Part shown: positions 1 through 5,420 of the stretch, in pieces | Numbering within the stretch: position 1 is the first letter of the stretch | Layout: every line of letters starts with the position of its first letter | Assembly (NCBI GenBank): GCA_017412445.1 | Contig: JAFPYA010000224.1 | Span: forward strand, 1-5,420 | Source: Clostridia bacterium | GTDB taxonomy: Bacteria; Bacillota; Clostridia; Christensenellales; Aristaeellaceae | DNA length: 5,420 bases | Direction: 5' to 3' | The notes under the pieces: generated by a model | Database searches by the model: none | The model's input: the letters and a program-made list of their open reading frames with translations, nothing else | Told to the model about the DNA's origin: nothing | Position numbers and translations under genes: made by a program

Positions 1-893
1 ACCACGTCCCGCACGTGCTCGGCGCGGCCTATGTCCACGGTTTTTCTCAGCTCTATAAAGCCGTCGGTGCCCACTATCACGGTGCGGCTGTCGCCGAAGG
101 CGCGCAGGCCGTCGGGGGTGAACCAGTCCACGCGGAAATAGAAGCTTGTGCCGTTTTTGCCGTTTATCATGCAGTCGCCAAAATCCTCAAAGCCGGGATG
201 GTCGGGGTTGGCGTAATTCGCCACGCGGGACATGGCGATTTCGGCATCGTCCTCGCCCGCGTAGTGCAGGTACTGCTCCACCTGATGGGAGCCAATGTCG
301 GTGAGTATGCCGCCGCTTTGCACGCGGTCGAAAAACCACGCGGGGCGCGTGGCAGGGGAGAGGCGATGGGGACCAAAGCCTTCCACGTGCAGCACGCGAC
401 CTATGCGGTTTTCCCTGAGCAGATAATCCGCAAACACGCCGCTTTCGGTGTTGAGCCTCTCGGAAAAGTAGCACAGGTAAAAGCGCCCGGTCTCCTTATG
501 GCATGCCCGCACGGCCTCAAGCTGCTTAAGCGTGGTCAAAGGCGCCTTGTCGGTCCAGTAGTCCTTGCCCGCGCGCATCGCGCGCATGCCTATGTCCGCC
601 CTTTCGCTTGTGACCGCCGCCGCGGCTACGAGCTTCACCTCGGGGTCGCCGAGTATCTCGTCTTCGCTGCGCGCAATACTCACGAAAGGAAAGGCCTTTT
701 TGAACTCAACCGCTTTTTCAGGGTCGGGATCGTAAAACCACTTGAGCGTTGCGCCCGCCTGAATCAGGCCGCCGCACATGCCGGTAAGGTGGCCGTGCCC
801 GTAGTACATGGCGGCAAACACGAATTCGCCCGGCTTAACCACAGGCACGGGCAGCGGGGGATAGGGATAATCCGTTTCAAAGGTCACAGCCAT
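1..893 (-). CDS. Gfo/Idh/MocA family NAD(P)-dependent oxidoreductase, C-terminus cut by the window edge
   Basis: An open frame from an ATG at 893 to the left edge gives 297 residues without a stop. The N-terminal Rossmann domain shows FAAMYYGHGHLTGM (25-39), where G32-H33-G34-H35 and G38 form the GxGxxxG-like dinucleotide loop, then a strand ending FYDPDPEKA (53-61) where the acidic D55/D57 would contact the cofactor ribose. YWTDKAPL (112-119) stands in for the family's EKP motif, with K116 as the conserved lysine. TDIGSHQVEQ (198-207) matches the DxGxHxxD motif with catalytic H203 and E206 in place of Asp. The C-terminal alpha/beta domain begins around residue 130. Members are usually 330-400 residues, so at least 40-80 residues lie beyond the window. 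The family oxidises or reduces sugars, inositols and amino-sugar derivatives. The exact substrate is unknown. About 20 proline-rich residues precede the first strand. It lies 42 bases after the lyase gene and has its own Shine-Dalgarno site. Confidence 0.86.
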   Translation of the reverse strand, partial: MAVTFETDYPYPPLPVPVVKPGEFVFAAMYYGHGHLTGMCGGLIQAGATLKWFYDPDPEKAVEFKKAFPFVSIARSEDEILGDPEVKLVAAAAVTSERADIGMRAMRAGKDYWTDKAPLTTLKQLEAVRACHKETGRFYLCYFSERLNTESGVFADYLLRENRIGRVLHVEGFGPHRLSPATRPAWFFDRVQSGGILTDIGSHQVEQYLHYAGEDDAEIAMSRVANYANPDHPGFEDFGDCMINGKNGTSFYFRVDWFTPDGLRAFGDSRTVIVGTDGFIELRKTVDIGRAEHVRDV

Positions 894-898
894 AAAAA

Positions 899-905
899 CT
901 CTCCT
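899..905 (-). promoter_or_regulatory. Shine-Dalgarno site of the oxidoreductase gene
   Basis: AGGAGAG on the minus strand, with AGGAG seven bases before the ATG at 893. It sits in the 42-base gap at 894-935, the only real intergenic space in the window. That gap shows no terminator and no clear promoter, so the gene is taken as co-transcribed with the upstream four. Confidence 0.78.
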
Positions 906-935
906 GTCTCAGGTTCATTTCCCGTCGGATATACT

Positions 936-2003
936 TCAATAGGCTTCGGGGTGAGAAGCGCGGTCGCGCTCAAGGAACGCTTTCACAAATGCGTCGTCGT
1001 TCAAATCGGGGTACTGCGCATAGACGCGGTCTATTTCCTCGGCCTGTCCCGCGCCCAGCGTCTCGTTCGGGTCCAGGCACCATATGCCCTTCATCAGTCC
1101 CTGACGCCTGAGCACCTCGTGCATGCCCGCAATTACGCCCGCAAAATCGTTGCGGCTGTCGAAAAACGCCGAGTTCGCGTCGGTTATCTGCGCGCCGAGG
1201 GTCAGAAGCCCGGGGTCGATGGGCGCGCCCTCAGGCATGCTTTTGATGCGGCGGAACAGATCCACCGCGGTCTTCGTCCACGCCGACCAGTGCCCCAGCA
1301 GCCCGCCGCGCGCGCGGACGCTGAGCGTCTTTGCACCGTCATAAAACGAGTAGGTGGTCAGCAAATCCTGCACGATGGAGTCGTCGTTGCCTGTGTACAG
1401 CGCGATTTCGTGGTCGGCAAAGGCGATGGCACGCGCCACGTCCACCGTGAGGTAGCGATTGAACGGCGCGGCCTTTATAGCGCGCAGGCGCGGGATCAGG
1501 CACATCTGCCGCCAGTAGTCGTACGAGAACACGCGCCCACCCACGGCCACCTGCAAGTAGAAGCCCACTATGTCGCTGACCCCGGCTATCGCCTTGGCAC
1601 GCTCGATGAGCTCGCCCTCGCTTTTGTCCTTAAGCCCGCCGGGGCTCACCAGCACCGCGTCGTAGCCCATATCCACGGCCTTTTCGGCCTCGCTCACGGC
1701 CTGCGCGGTGTCGCCGCACACGCCCGCGATCGCGAGCAGCGGTTTTCCCGTGCGGGCGGTGTAAAGATTCATTTCGTCTTTGGATGCCTTGAGCACCCGT
1801 TCAAACAGGTTGATTTTCGGGTCGCGTATGGCAAACTGCGTGGTGTGTACGCCCGCCGCCAGCCCGTCGACGCCGGCCTCGAGGTAATAGCGTATCAGGC
1901 GGCGCTGACCCGCCTCGTCAAAGTGGCGGTTATCGTCAAGCACCAGCGGCATCGCGGGCAGAAACGCGCCGCTCATAAGCAGTTTTTCGGCTTCCTGTCT
2001 CAT
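936..2003 (-). CDS. Dihydrodipicolinate synthase / N-acetylneuraminate lyase family protein, divergent active site
   Basis: A 355-residue TIM-barrel protein of the class I, Schiff-base DHDPS/NAL superfamily (PF00701). Recognisable elements are the opening strand AFLPAMPLVLDD (13-24), the helix-loop YYLEAGVDGLAAGVH (39-53), PLLAIAGVCGDTAQAV (88-103), MGYDAVLVSPGG (112-123), LRAIKAAPF with probable Schiff-base K177, and LYTGNDD (202-208). It is longer than classical members (about 290-310 residues), with an extra C-terminal tail of about 45 residues rich in charged and aromatic residues. The canonical GTTGE is replaced by GVHTTQF (51-57), and the PYYN segment carrying the catalytic tyrosine aligns with SPGGL (120-124), so true dihydrodipicolinate synthesis for lysine is unlikely. 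A lyase, aldolase or dehydratase acting on a 2-keto sugar acid is inferred from neighbours. The ATG at 2003 overlaps the upstream stop as TGATG, with AAGGGGA upstream, supporting translational coupling; M10 is a less likely start. Confidence 0.82.
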   Translation of the reverse strand: MRQEAEKLLMSGAFLPAMPLVLDDNRHFDEAGQRRLIRYYLEAGVDGLAAGVHTTQFAIRDPKINLFERVLKASKDEMNLYTARTGKPLLAIAGVCGDTAQAVSEAEKAVDMGYDAVLVSPGGLKDKSEGELIERAKAIAGVSDIVGFYLQVAVGGRVFSYDYWRQMCLIPRLRAIKAAPFNRYLTVDVARAIAFADHEIALYTGNDDSIVQDLLTTYSFYDGAKTLSVRARGGLLGHWSAWTKTAVDLFRRIKSMPEGAPIDPGLLTLGAQITDANSAFFDSRNDFAGVIAGMHEVLRRQGLMKGIWCLDPNETLGAGQAEEIDRVYAQYPDLNDDAFVKAFLERDRASHPEAY

Positions 2004-3019
2004 CAGAATTTCCCCTTCGATTCTTCAAAATGGGTGGGCTTGTTCAGCTGCCTGCCGCCGCCCAGCACCCACTCGGCCTGCTTTTGCATCATTTCCTCGA
2101 GCCCCATGTCGGGATAGCCGAACAGGCGCACGCACCTGGAGGAGTTGCACAGTATGCCCCTTTCGCCCTCCTCGCCCTCAAATTTCACTTCGCGCCCCAG
2201 CAATTGACCAAGGCGCGTCGCGGCATAGCGCACGCTCACGAGCTCCGGGCCCGTGACGTTGAGTATCTCCACGTTTTCGCTCGCAATAAGCAGGCTTCTG
2301 AGCGCGACCTCGTTTACGTACCTTTGCCACACGCAGTTGAACGCAGGCACGGCGAGCGGCACGCTTTTGCCGTTCATTATCCAGTTGCAGATGTCGTAAA
2401 GTATGCCGTAGCGCAAATCTATTGCGTATGAAAGGCGGAACTGCACTACCTTCGCGCCGAAATGCTTCGCGGCGTACTCAAATATGCGCTCGCGCCCGAG
2501 GCAGGAGATCGCGTATTCTCCTATGGGCGAGGGCGGCACGTCCTCGGTGTTGCCGCCGGAGGCGCAGGCGGCGAAGGGGTAGATGTTGCTGGTAGAAAAC
2601 ACCACGTACCTCGCGTCCTCAAAATGCCTTGTCACGTACGCGGGCACGGCGGCGTTCATTTCCCATGTTTCGCACTCCGCGCCGGAGGTGCCGAATTTGC
2701 GCCCCGCCATGTATATGATGTTTTTCACCTTCGGCAGGCGCGCTATCTCGTCAGGATTTGTCAGATCGCAGGGAATGCACTCTATCTGCTTTGCTTCAAA
2801 CAGCTTCACCGCGAAGGGGTCGCTAAAGCGGCTCACAGCAATCACCCTGCGCTTGCAGCCGCTTTGCTCCACGGCGTTCTTAGCCATCGCCGCGAGCGTG
2901 GGGCCTATCTTTCCGCCTGCGCCCAGTATCATTATGTCGCCGTCAAGCGCCTTAAAATCCTTTATAAGTCCGCTGTCCGGGGCGGACAGGGCTTCGTCGA
3001 GCTGCGCTTCGTTCCACAT
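2003..3019 (-). CDS. NAD-dependent epimerase/dehydratase family protein (extended SDR fold) lacking the usual catalytic lysine
   Basis: A 338-residue Rossmann-fold protein of the extended short-chain dehydrogenase type. The nucleotide-binding loop ILGAGGKIG gives GxxGxxG at G33, G36 and G39. It is followed by the acidic-turn region CDLTNPDE (84-91), which resembles the D-L motif contacting the adenine ring, the YMAG strand (103-106) and the FSTSNIYP serine strand (141-148). The usual YxxxK appears as YAISC: Y169 is kept but the lysine position is C173. Family members normally epimerise, dehydrate or oxidise nucleotide sugars, or act on sugar acids and lactones. About 25 residues precede the first strand, and a C-terminal substrate domain of about 130 residues follows. 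The start at 3019 has AAGGAG eight bases upstream and lies three bases after the preceding stop. Its TGA shares one base with the next ATG. The substrate is unknown; a non-standard catalytic mechanism or a binding role is possible. Confidence 0.82.
   Translation of the reverse strand: MWNEAQLDEALSAPDSGLIKDFKALDGDIMILGAGGKIGPTLAAMAKNAVEQSGCKRRVIAVSRFSDPFAVKLFEAKQIECIPCDLTNPDEIARLPKVKNIIYMAGRKFGTSGAECETWEMNAAVPAYVTRHFEDARYVVFSTSNIYPFAACASGGNTEDVPPSPIGEYAISCLGRERIFEYAAKHFGAKVVQFRLSYAIDLRYGILYDICNWIMNGKSVPLAVPAFNCVWQRYVNEVALRSLLIASENVEILNVTGPELVSVRYAATRLGQLLGREVKFEGEEGERGILCNSSRCVRLFGYPDMGLEEMMQKQAEWVLGGGRQLNKPTHFEESKGKF
2011..2017 (-). promoter_or_regulatory. Shine-Dalgarno site of the lyase-family gene with TGATG stop-start overlap
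   Basis: AAGGGGA on the minus strand, seven bases before the ATG at 2003. It lies inside the 3' end of the epimerase gene, whose TGA (2005-2003) shares its A with the ATG. The arrangement is the usual signature of terminating ribosomes re-initiating on the next gene. Confidence 0.75.
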
Positions 3020-3022
3020 GGC

Positions 3023-4381
3023 TTATACTCCTTTTTTGATGTCTTCAAGCAGCCTTAAGCCGCTTTTGATCACGGCCTCGGCTACGCCCGGGCGGAATAT
3101 GGAGGAACGCGCCTCATATCCGCCTTCAAGATACGCGTCCATGGTGGGGAAATAACCCTCGTAGCCGTTGCAGCAGCACAGCGGCATCACCAGCTGCCAG
3201 CCGGGCGCCTGTTTGAGCTCACGCCCTATCTGAGTGAACGGCTCGCCGGGTATGCCCACCAGCGCCGCATCGCCTATCGCCAGCGCGCCCATGCAAAGCT
3301 CGAATTCCTTGGGGCCGTGCTCAAGCTCCACCATGCGCTCGGCCTCGGCCACCACGGTGGTCAGCTCCATGCCCTCGAAGGGGATCTCGCTGTCGCGCCC
3401 TGCCCTGTGAAGGTCGTTGTACATGTGGGCAAGCGGCAACTCCTCTGGCCTGGGCAGGTTCGCAGGATGGCGCAGTATGCTTTTACGCGCTTCGAGCCTG
3501 TCGACCGGCACGTAAGCCGCCTTTGAGTACACCTGCATCACCGCGCCCGCTACGGTCAGCCCCATGTGCCTTGCGTGGCCGTAGCCGCGCATCACGTCGT
3601 CAAAGTCCATGGTGAGGTCGTTGTTCTGCCCGGGCGCGGGGGAGGTGTTGACGTGGTTTACGTCGCCCTCGGCGCCGTTTAACAGAAGCGCGCGCGTGTT
3701 GTCGAGCGTCTTTTCAAGTATGCGGCGCGTAAAGCCCGGCCAGTCCGCGCTTATGGAGCAGCCGCCCACCGTGTCGGGGTGTATGCCTATGTTGCACAGC
3801 ACCACGGTTTCGCCGCCCTCGCGGTCAAAGCGCAATACGCCCACGCGCTCGTCCACGGTTCCTATGGGCGAAACAGTGTCGGGGTTGTTTACGCCGGGGT
3901 TCGTGCGCGTGGAGCCGTCCTTCATGCGGTAGCGGCGCACGAACGCTATGCCCGGCGCCTGCCCCACCGCGTATGCCATGCGCGCGGGCTTGAGGTCCTT
4001 AAGCGCGAACACGGCCGCGTCGGTCAGCCTTGAGGTGAAAAATGAATAGTATTTTTGCTGTATTTCAGGCTCTATGCGGCGGTTCAGGTTCACCTCCGGC
4101 CCCGTATGCGTGTGGGTGGCGACTATGAATATCGCCTCCTCGTCGACGCCCGTGACCCTTGAGATCTGCTCGCATATGGGCTTTGAAAACTCGTAAAACA
4201 GCCCGGAGATGTCCGCGCTTATCAGCAGCGCCCGCTTGCCTCCAAGCTCAAATGCGACGGCCGTGGCCTCGAGCTCGTCCAGCACCCTTTCGGCAAGGCG
4301 CACCACGTAGTAGCCGCTTATAGGCGTACCCATAGCGGGAGTGATGTTCACGCGGGCAAAGCCCACATTAAGCCTGTTCAT
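3023..4381 (-). CDS. Neutral/alkaline ceramidase-fold zinc hydrolase (N-terminal catalytic domain only), probable cytoplasmic amidase
   Basis: A 452-residue protein that resembles the N-terminal catalytic domain of neutral/alkaline non-lysosomal ceramidase (PF04734). Visible family motifs are the opening VGFARVNITP (residues 6-15), ATHTHTGP with H90/H92, NIGIHPDTVGG with H201, NGAEGDVN (235-242), GIPGEPFT with E380, and NGYEGYFPT followed by GGYEA with Y422. By comparison with the Pseudomonas aeruginosa enzyme (zinc ligands two His, one Glu, one Tyr), H92, H201, E380 and Y422 can form a complete zinc site, so it is probably catalytically active. It has no signal peptide or membrane segment and lacks the C-terminal Ig-like domain of secreted ceramidases, which are larger (about 650-700 residues). 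True ceramide cleavage is therefore unlikely; hydrolysis of an amide on a soluble, perhaps sugar-derived compound is inferred from the operon. The ATG at 4381 is chosen because it has AAGGAG nine bases upstream and gives the family start. Confidence 0.85.
   Translation of the reverse strand: MNRLNVGFARVNITPAMGTPISGYYVVRLAERVLDELEATAVAFELGGKRALLISADISGLFYEFSKPICEQISRVTGVDEEAIFIVATHTHTGPEVNLNRRIEPEIQQKYYSFFTSRLTDAAVFALKDLKPARMAYAVGQAPGIAFVRRYRMKDGSTRTNPGVNNPDTVSPIGTVDERVGVLRFDREGGETVVLCNIGIHPDTVGGCSISADWPGFTRRILEKTLDNTRALLLNGAEGDVNHVNTSPAPGQNNDLTMDFDDVMRGYGHARHMGLTVAGAVMQVYSKAAYVPVDRLEARKSILRHPANLPRPEELPLAHMYNDLHRAGRDSEIPFEGMELTTVVAEAERMVELEHGPKEFELCMGALAIGDAALVGIPGEPFTQIGRELKQAPGWQLVMPLCCCNGYEGYFPTMDAYLEGGYEARSSIFRPGVAEAVIKSGLRLLEDIKKGV
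3028..3033 (-). promoter_or_regulatory. Shine-Dalgarno site of the epimerase-family gene
   Basis: AAGGAG on the minus strand, eight bases before the ATG at 3019. It is embedded in the last codons (Lys-Lys-Gly-Val) of the ceramidase-fold gene, so the C-terminal codons of one gene double as the ribosome-binding site of the next. Confidence 0.82.
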
Positions 4382-5420
4382 TCAAATCGTCTCCTTCGGA
4401 ATATACGGTGTTCCCGCTTACTATCACCTGCGATACGTTTATGTCATCGTCGAACAGCGCAAGGTCGGCTCTGAGACCTGCCTTTATTTCGCCCCTGTCC
4501 TTAAAGCCCATTATGCGAGCGGGCGTGCGCGCGGCCATGTCGATAACCTTCGTAAGCGGCACTTTTGCAAGCGTGAGCATGTTTCTTACAAGGCGGTCGA
4601 ACGTGGCGACGCTTCCGGCAAAGGAGGTGCGGTCGGGGAGCTTGGCTACGCCGTCCTCTATGATTACGGGCAGCCCGTCCCTGAAGTGCCCCAGCATGCT
4701 CGGCCCGTCGGGCATGCCCGCGCCGCGCATGGAGTCCGTTATCAGCGCGATTTTGCCGGCGCCCTTGATTTTGTAAATCAGGCGCAAAAGCTCGCCGGGC
4801 AGGTGGCAGCCGTCGGCGATTATTTCAACGGTCATGTCGTCTATCAGAAACGCGGATTCCACCACGCCCAGATACCTGTAGGCGTTCTTTCTGTGCAGCA
4901 TGCTCATGCCGGAATAGAGGTGGGTCACGTGGGTGAAGCCCGCGTCCCACGCCTTTTCCACATCGGAATACTCCGCGTCGCTGTGGCCTATGGCGGCGAG
5001 TATCCCGCGCCTTTTTAGCTCCCTGCCCATTTCGAGCGCGCCGGGCAGCTCGGGCGCTACGCTCCAGCGCAGTATGCCGGGGCAGCGGTCGAGTATCTCA
5101 TTGTACTCCTTCGGGTCGGGGCTTCTGAGGTATCTGGGGTCCTGCGCGCCGGCCTGTCCTGCAGCAAAGTACGGCCCTTCAAGGTGAAGTCCGGGCATGT
5201 CCGCGCCGCGCCTGTTGCGCTTGACGGCACTTTCCCAAGCGTCGTGCAGCGCGTATATGCCGCCGGTTTCACCCGAGGTCGCGGTGGGCACTATGGTGGT
5301 CACGCCGTGCCTTGCGTGCAATTCACCTGCCGTAAGGAACGCTTCGGGCGTGCCGTCCAGAAAGTCCGCGCCCCCGCCGCCGTGGCAGTGCATCTCTATA
5401 AAGCCCGGCGACACATAGCG
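4368..5420 (-). CDS. nagA: N-acetylglucosamine-6-phosphate deacetylase, N-terminus cut by the window edge
   Basis: Amidohydrolase-superfamily enzyme expected to hydrolyse GlcNAc-6-phosphate to glucosamine-6-phosphate and acetate in the cytoplasm. The window holds 350 residues plus a TAA stop; the reading frame is still open at the right edge. Numbering from the first full codon, the TIM-barrel metal and catalytic motifs appear in order: SPGFIEMHCHGGGG with the HxH pair H11/H13, LEGPY with E81, IGHSDA with H146, THLYSGM with H167, ADGCHLP with H206 and LITDSM with catalytic D229. The end, DRGEIKAGLRADLALFDDD, is the typical return to the small beta-sandwich domain. Known NagA proteins are about 380-400 residues, so roughly 50 N-terminal residues are missing. 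A GTG at 5414 is probably an internal valine, since family members run through this YVSPGF stretch. The HLYSGM segment replaces the common HLFNAM, so a related N-acetyl sugar phosphate is possible as substrate. It overlaps the next gene by 14 bases. Confidence 0.9.
   Translation of the reverse strand, partial: RYVSPGFIEMHCHGGGGADFLDGTPEAFLTAGELHARHGVTTIVPTATSGETGGIYALHDAWESAVKRNRRGADMPGLHLEGPYFAAGQAGAQDPRYLRSPDPKEYNEILDRCPGILRWSVAPELPGALEMGRELKRRGILAAIGHSDAEYSDVEKAWDAGFTHVTHLYSGMSMLHRKNAYRYLGVVESAFLIDDMTVEIIADGCHLPGELLRLIYKIKGAGKIALITDSMRGAGMPDGPSMLGHFRDGLPVIIEDGVAKLPDRTSFAGSVATFDRLVRNMLTLAKVPLTKVIDMAARTPARIMGFKDRGEIKAGLRADLALFDDDINVSQVIVSGNTVYSEGDDLNEQA
4391..4396 (-). promoter_or_regulatory. 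Shine-Dalgarno site of the ceramidase-fold gene
   Basis: AAGGAG on the minus strand, nine bases before the ATG at 4381. It lies inside the 3' end of nagA, ahead of the 14-base coding overlap, and fixes the start of the downstream gene. Confidence 0.8.

Noticed and set aside
903..913. Small inverted repeat CCTG-TCT-CAGG beside the oxidoreductase ribosome-binding site
   Set aside because: A 4-base stem with a 3-base loop is too short to act as a terminator or a credible regulatory hairpin, although it overlaps part of the AGGAG.
902..2002. Ten-base repeat TCCTGTCTCA at 902-911 and 1993-2002
   Set aside because: One copy is in the oxidoreductase leader and the other in the first codons of the lyase gene. 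Ten bases shared once within 5.4 kb is compatible with chance, and the purine-rich minus strand makes Shine-Dalgarno-like matches common.
936..2003. Assignment of the lyase-family gene as dapA
   Set aside because: The GTTGE and catalytic tyrosine motifs are absent, the protein is about 50 residues too long, and no lysine-biosynthesis gene is nearby.
15..2117. A 700-codon open frame on the plus strand, antisense to three genes
   Set aside because: It runs antisense across three well-supported family genes and their junctions. Its product is rich in His, Arg, Ala, Val and Gly with no recognisable domain, as expected of a shadow frame in GC-rich DNA, and no convincing plus-strand ribosome-binding site was noted.
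2462..3058. Plus-strand open frames opposite the epimerase gene, including an overlapping one to 3155
   Set aside because: Both are antisense to strongly supported coding sequence and have no family motifs. They reflect codon bias of the real genes.
4341..5018. A 225-codon plus-strand open frame opposite nagA
   Set aside because: It is antisense to conserved NagA motifs, has low-complexity His/Val/Ala-rich composition and resembles no known family.
5412..5414. GTG at 5414 as the start of nagA
   Set aside because: The frame stays open to the window edge (Arg-Tyr-Val-Ser-Pro-Gly) and NagA proteins carry an N-terminal beta-sandwich segment before this motif. The GTG is most likely an internal valine.

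Overview
The window is one block of five genes, all read from the minus strand (right to left), with almost no non-coding DNA. In transcription order they are: an N-acetylglucosamine-6-phosphate deacetylase (nagA-like, start beyond the right edge); a neutral-ceramidase-fold hydrolase; an NAD-dependent epimerase/dehydratase-family protein; a dihydrodipicolinate synthase/N-acetylneuraminate lyase-family protein; and a Gfo/Idh/MocA-family oxidoreductase (C-terminus beyond the left edge). The junctions are a 14-base overlap, a 3-base gap, a 1-base TGATG overlap and a 42-base gap. Each of the four internal starts has a purine-rich Shine-Dalgarno sequence, so this is very probably part of one operon. 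Its promoter lies off the right edge and its end off the left edge. No RNA gene, mobile element, CRISPR array, terminator or long repeat was seen.

Organism: the DNA is GC-rich by eye, the Shine-Dalgarno sites are strong AAGGAG/AGGAG types, and isoleucine is often written ATA despite the GC richness. The gene mix and style fit an anaerobic, carbohydrate-degrading bacterium such as a gut Clostridia lineage. A Lentisphaerae/Verrucomicrobia/Planctomycetes-type organism, where such families are also abundant, cannot be excluded. This placement is inference.

How the genes may work together: NagA removes acetyl from an amino-sugar phosphate, the ceramidase-fold protein looks like a cytoplasmic zinc amidase, the epimerase and Gfo/Idh proteins are NAD(P)-dependent sugar-modifying types, and the lyase-family protein would cleave or form a 2-keto acid through a Schiff base. 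Together they look like a catabolic route for an N-acylated amino sugar or related sugar acid. The substrate cannot be read from the sequence. The main points of interest are that the lyase and the epimerase both depart from textbook active-site motifs, and that a complete ceramidase-type zinc site sits in a protein without an export signal.
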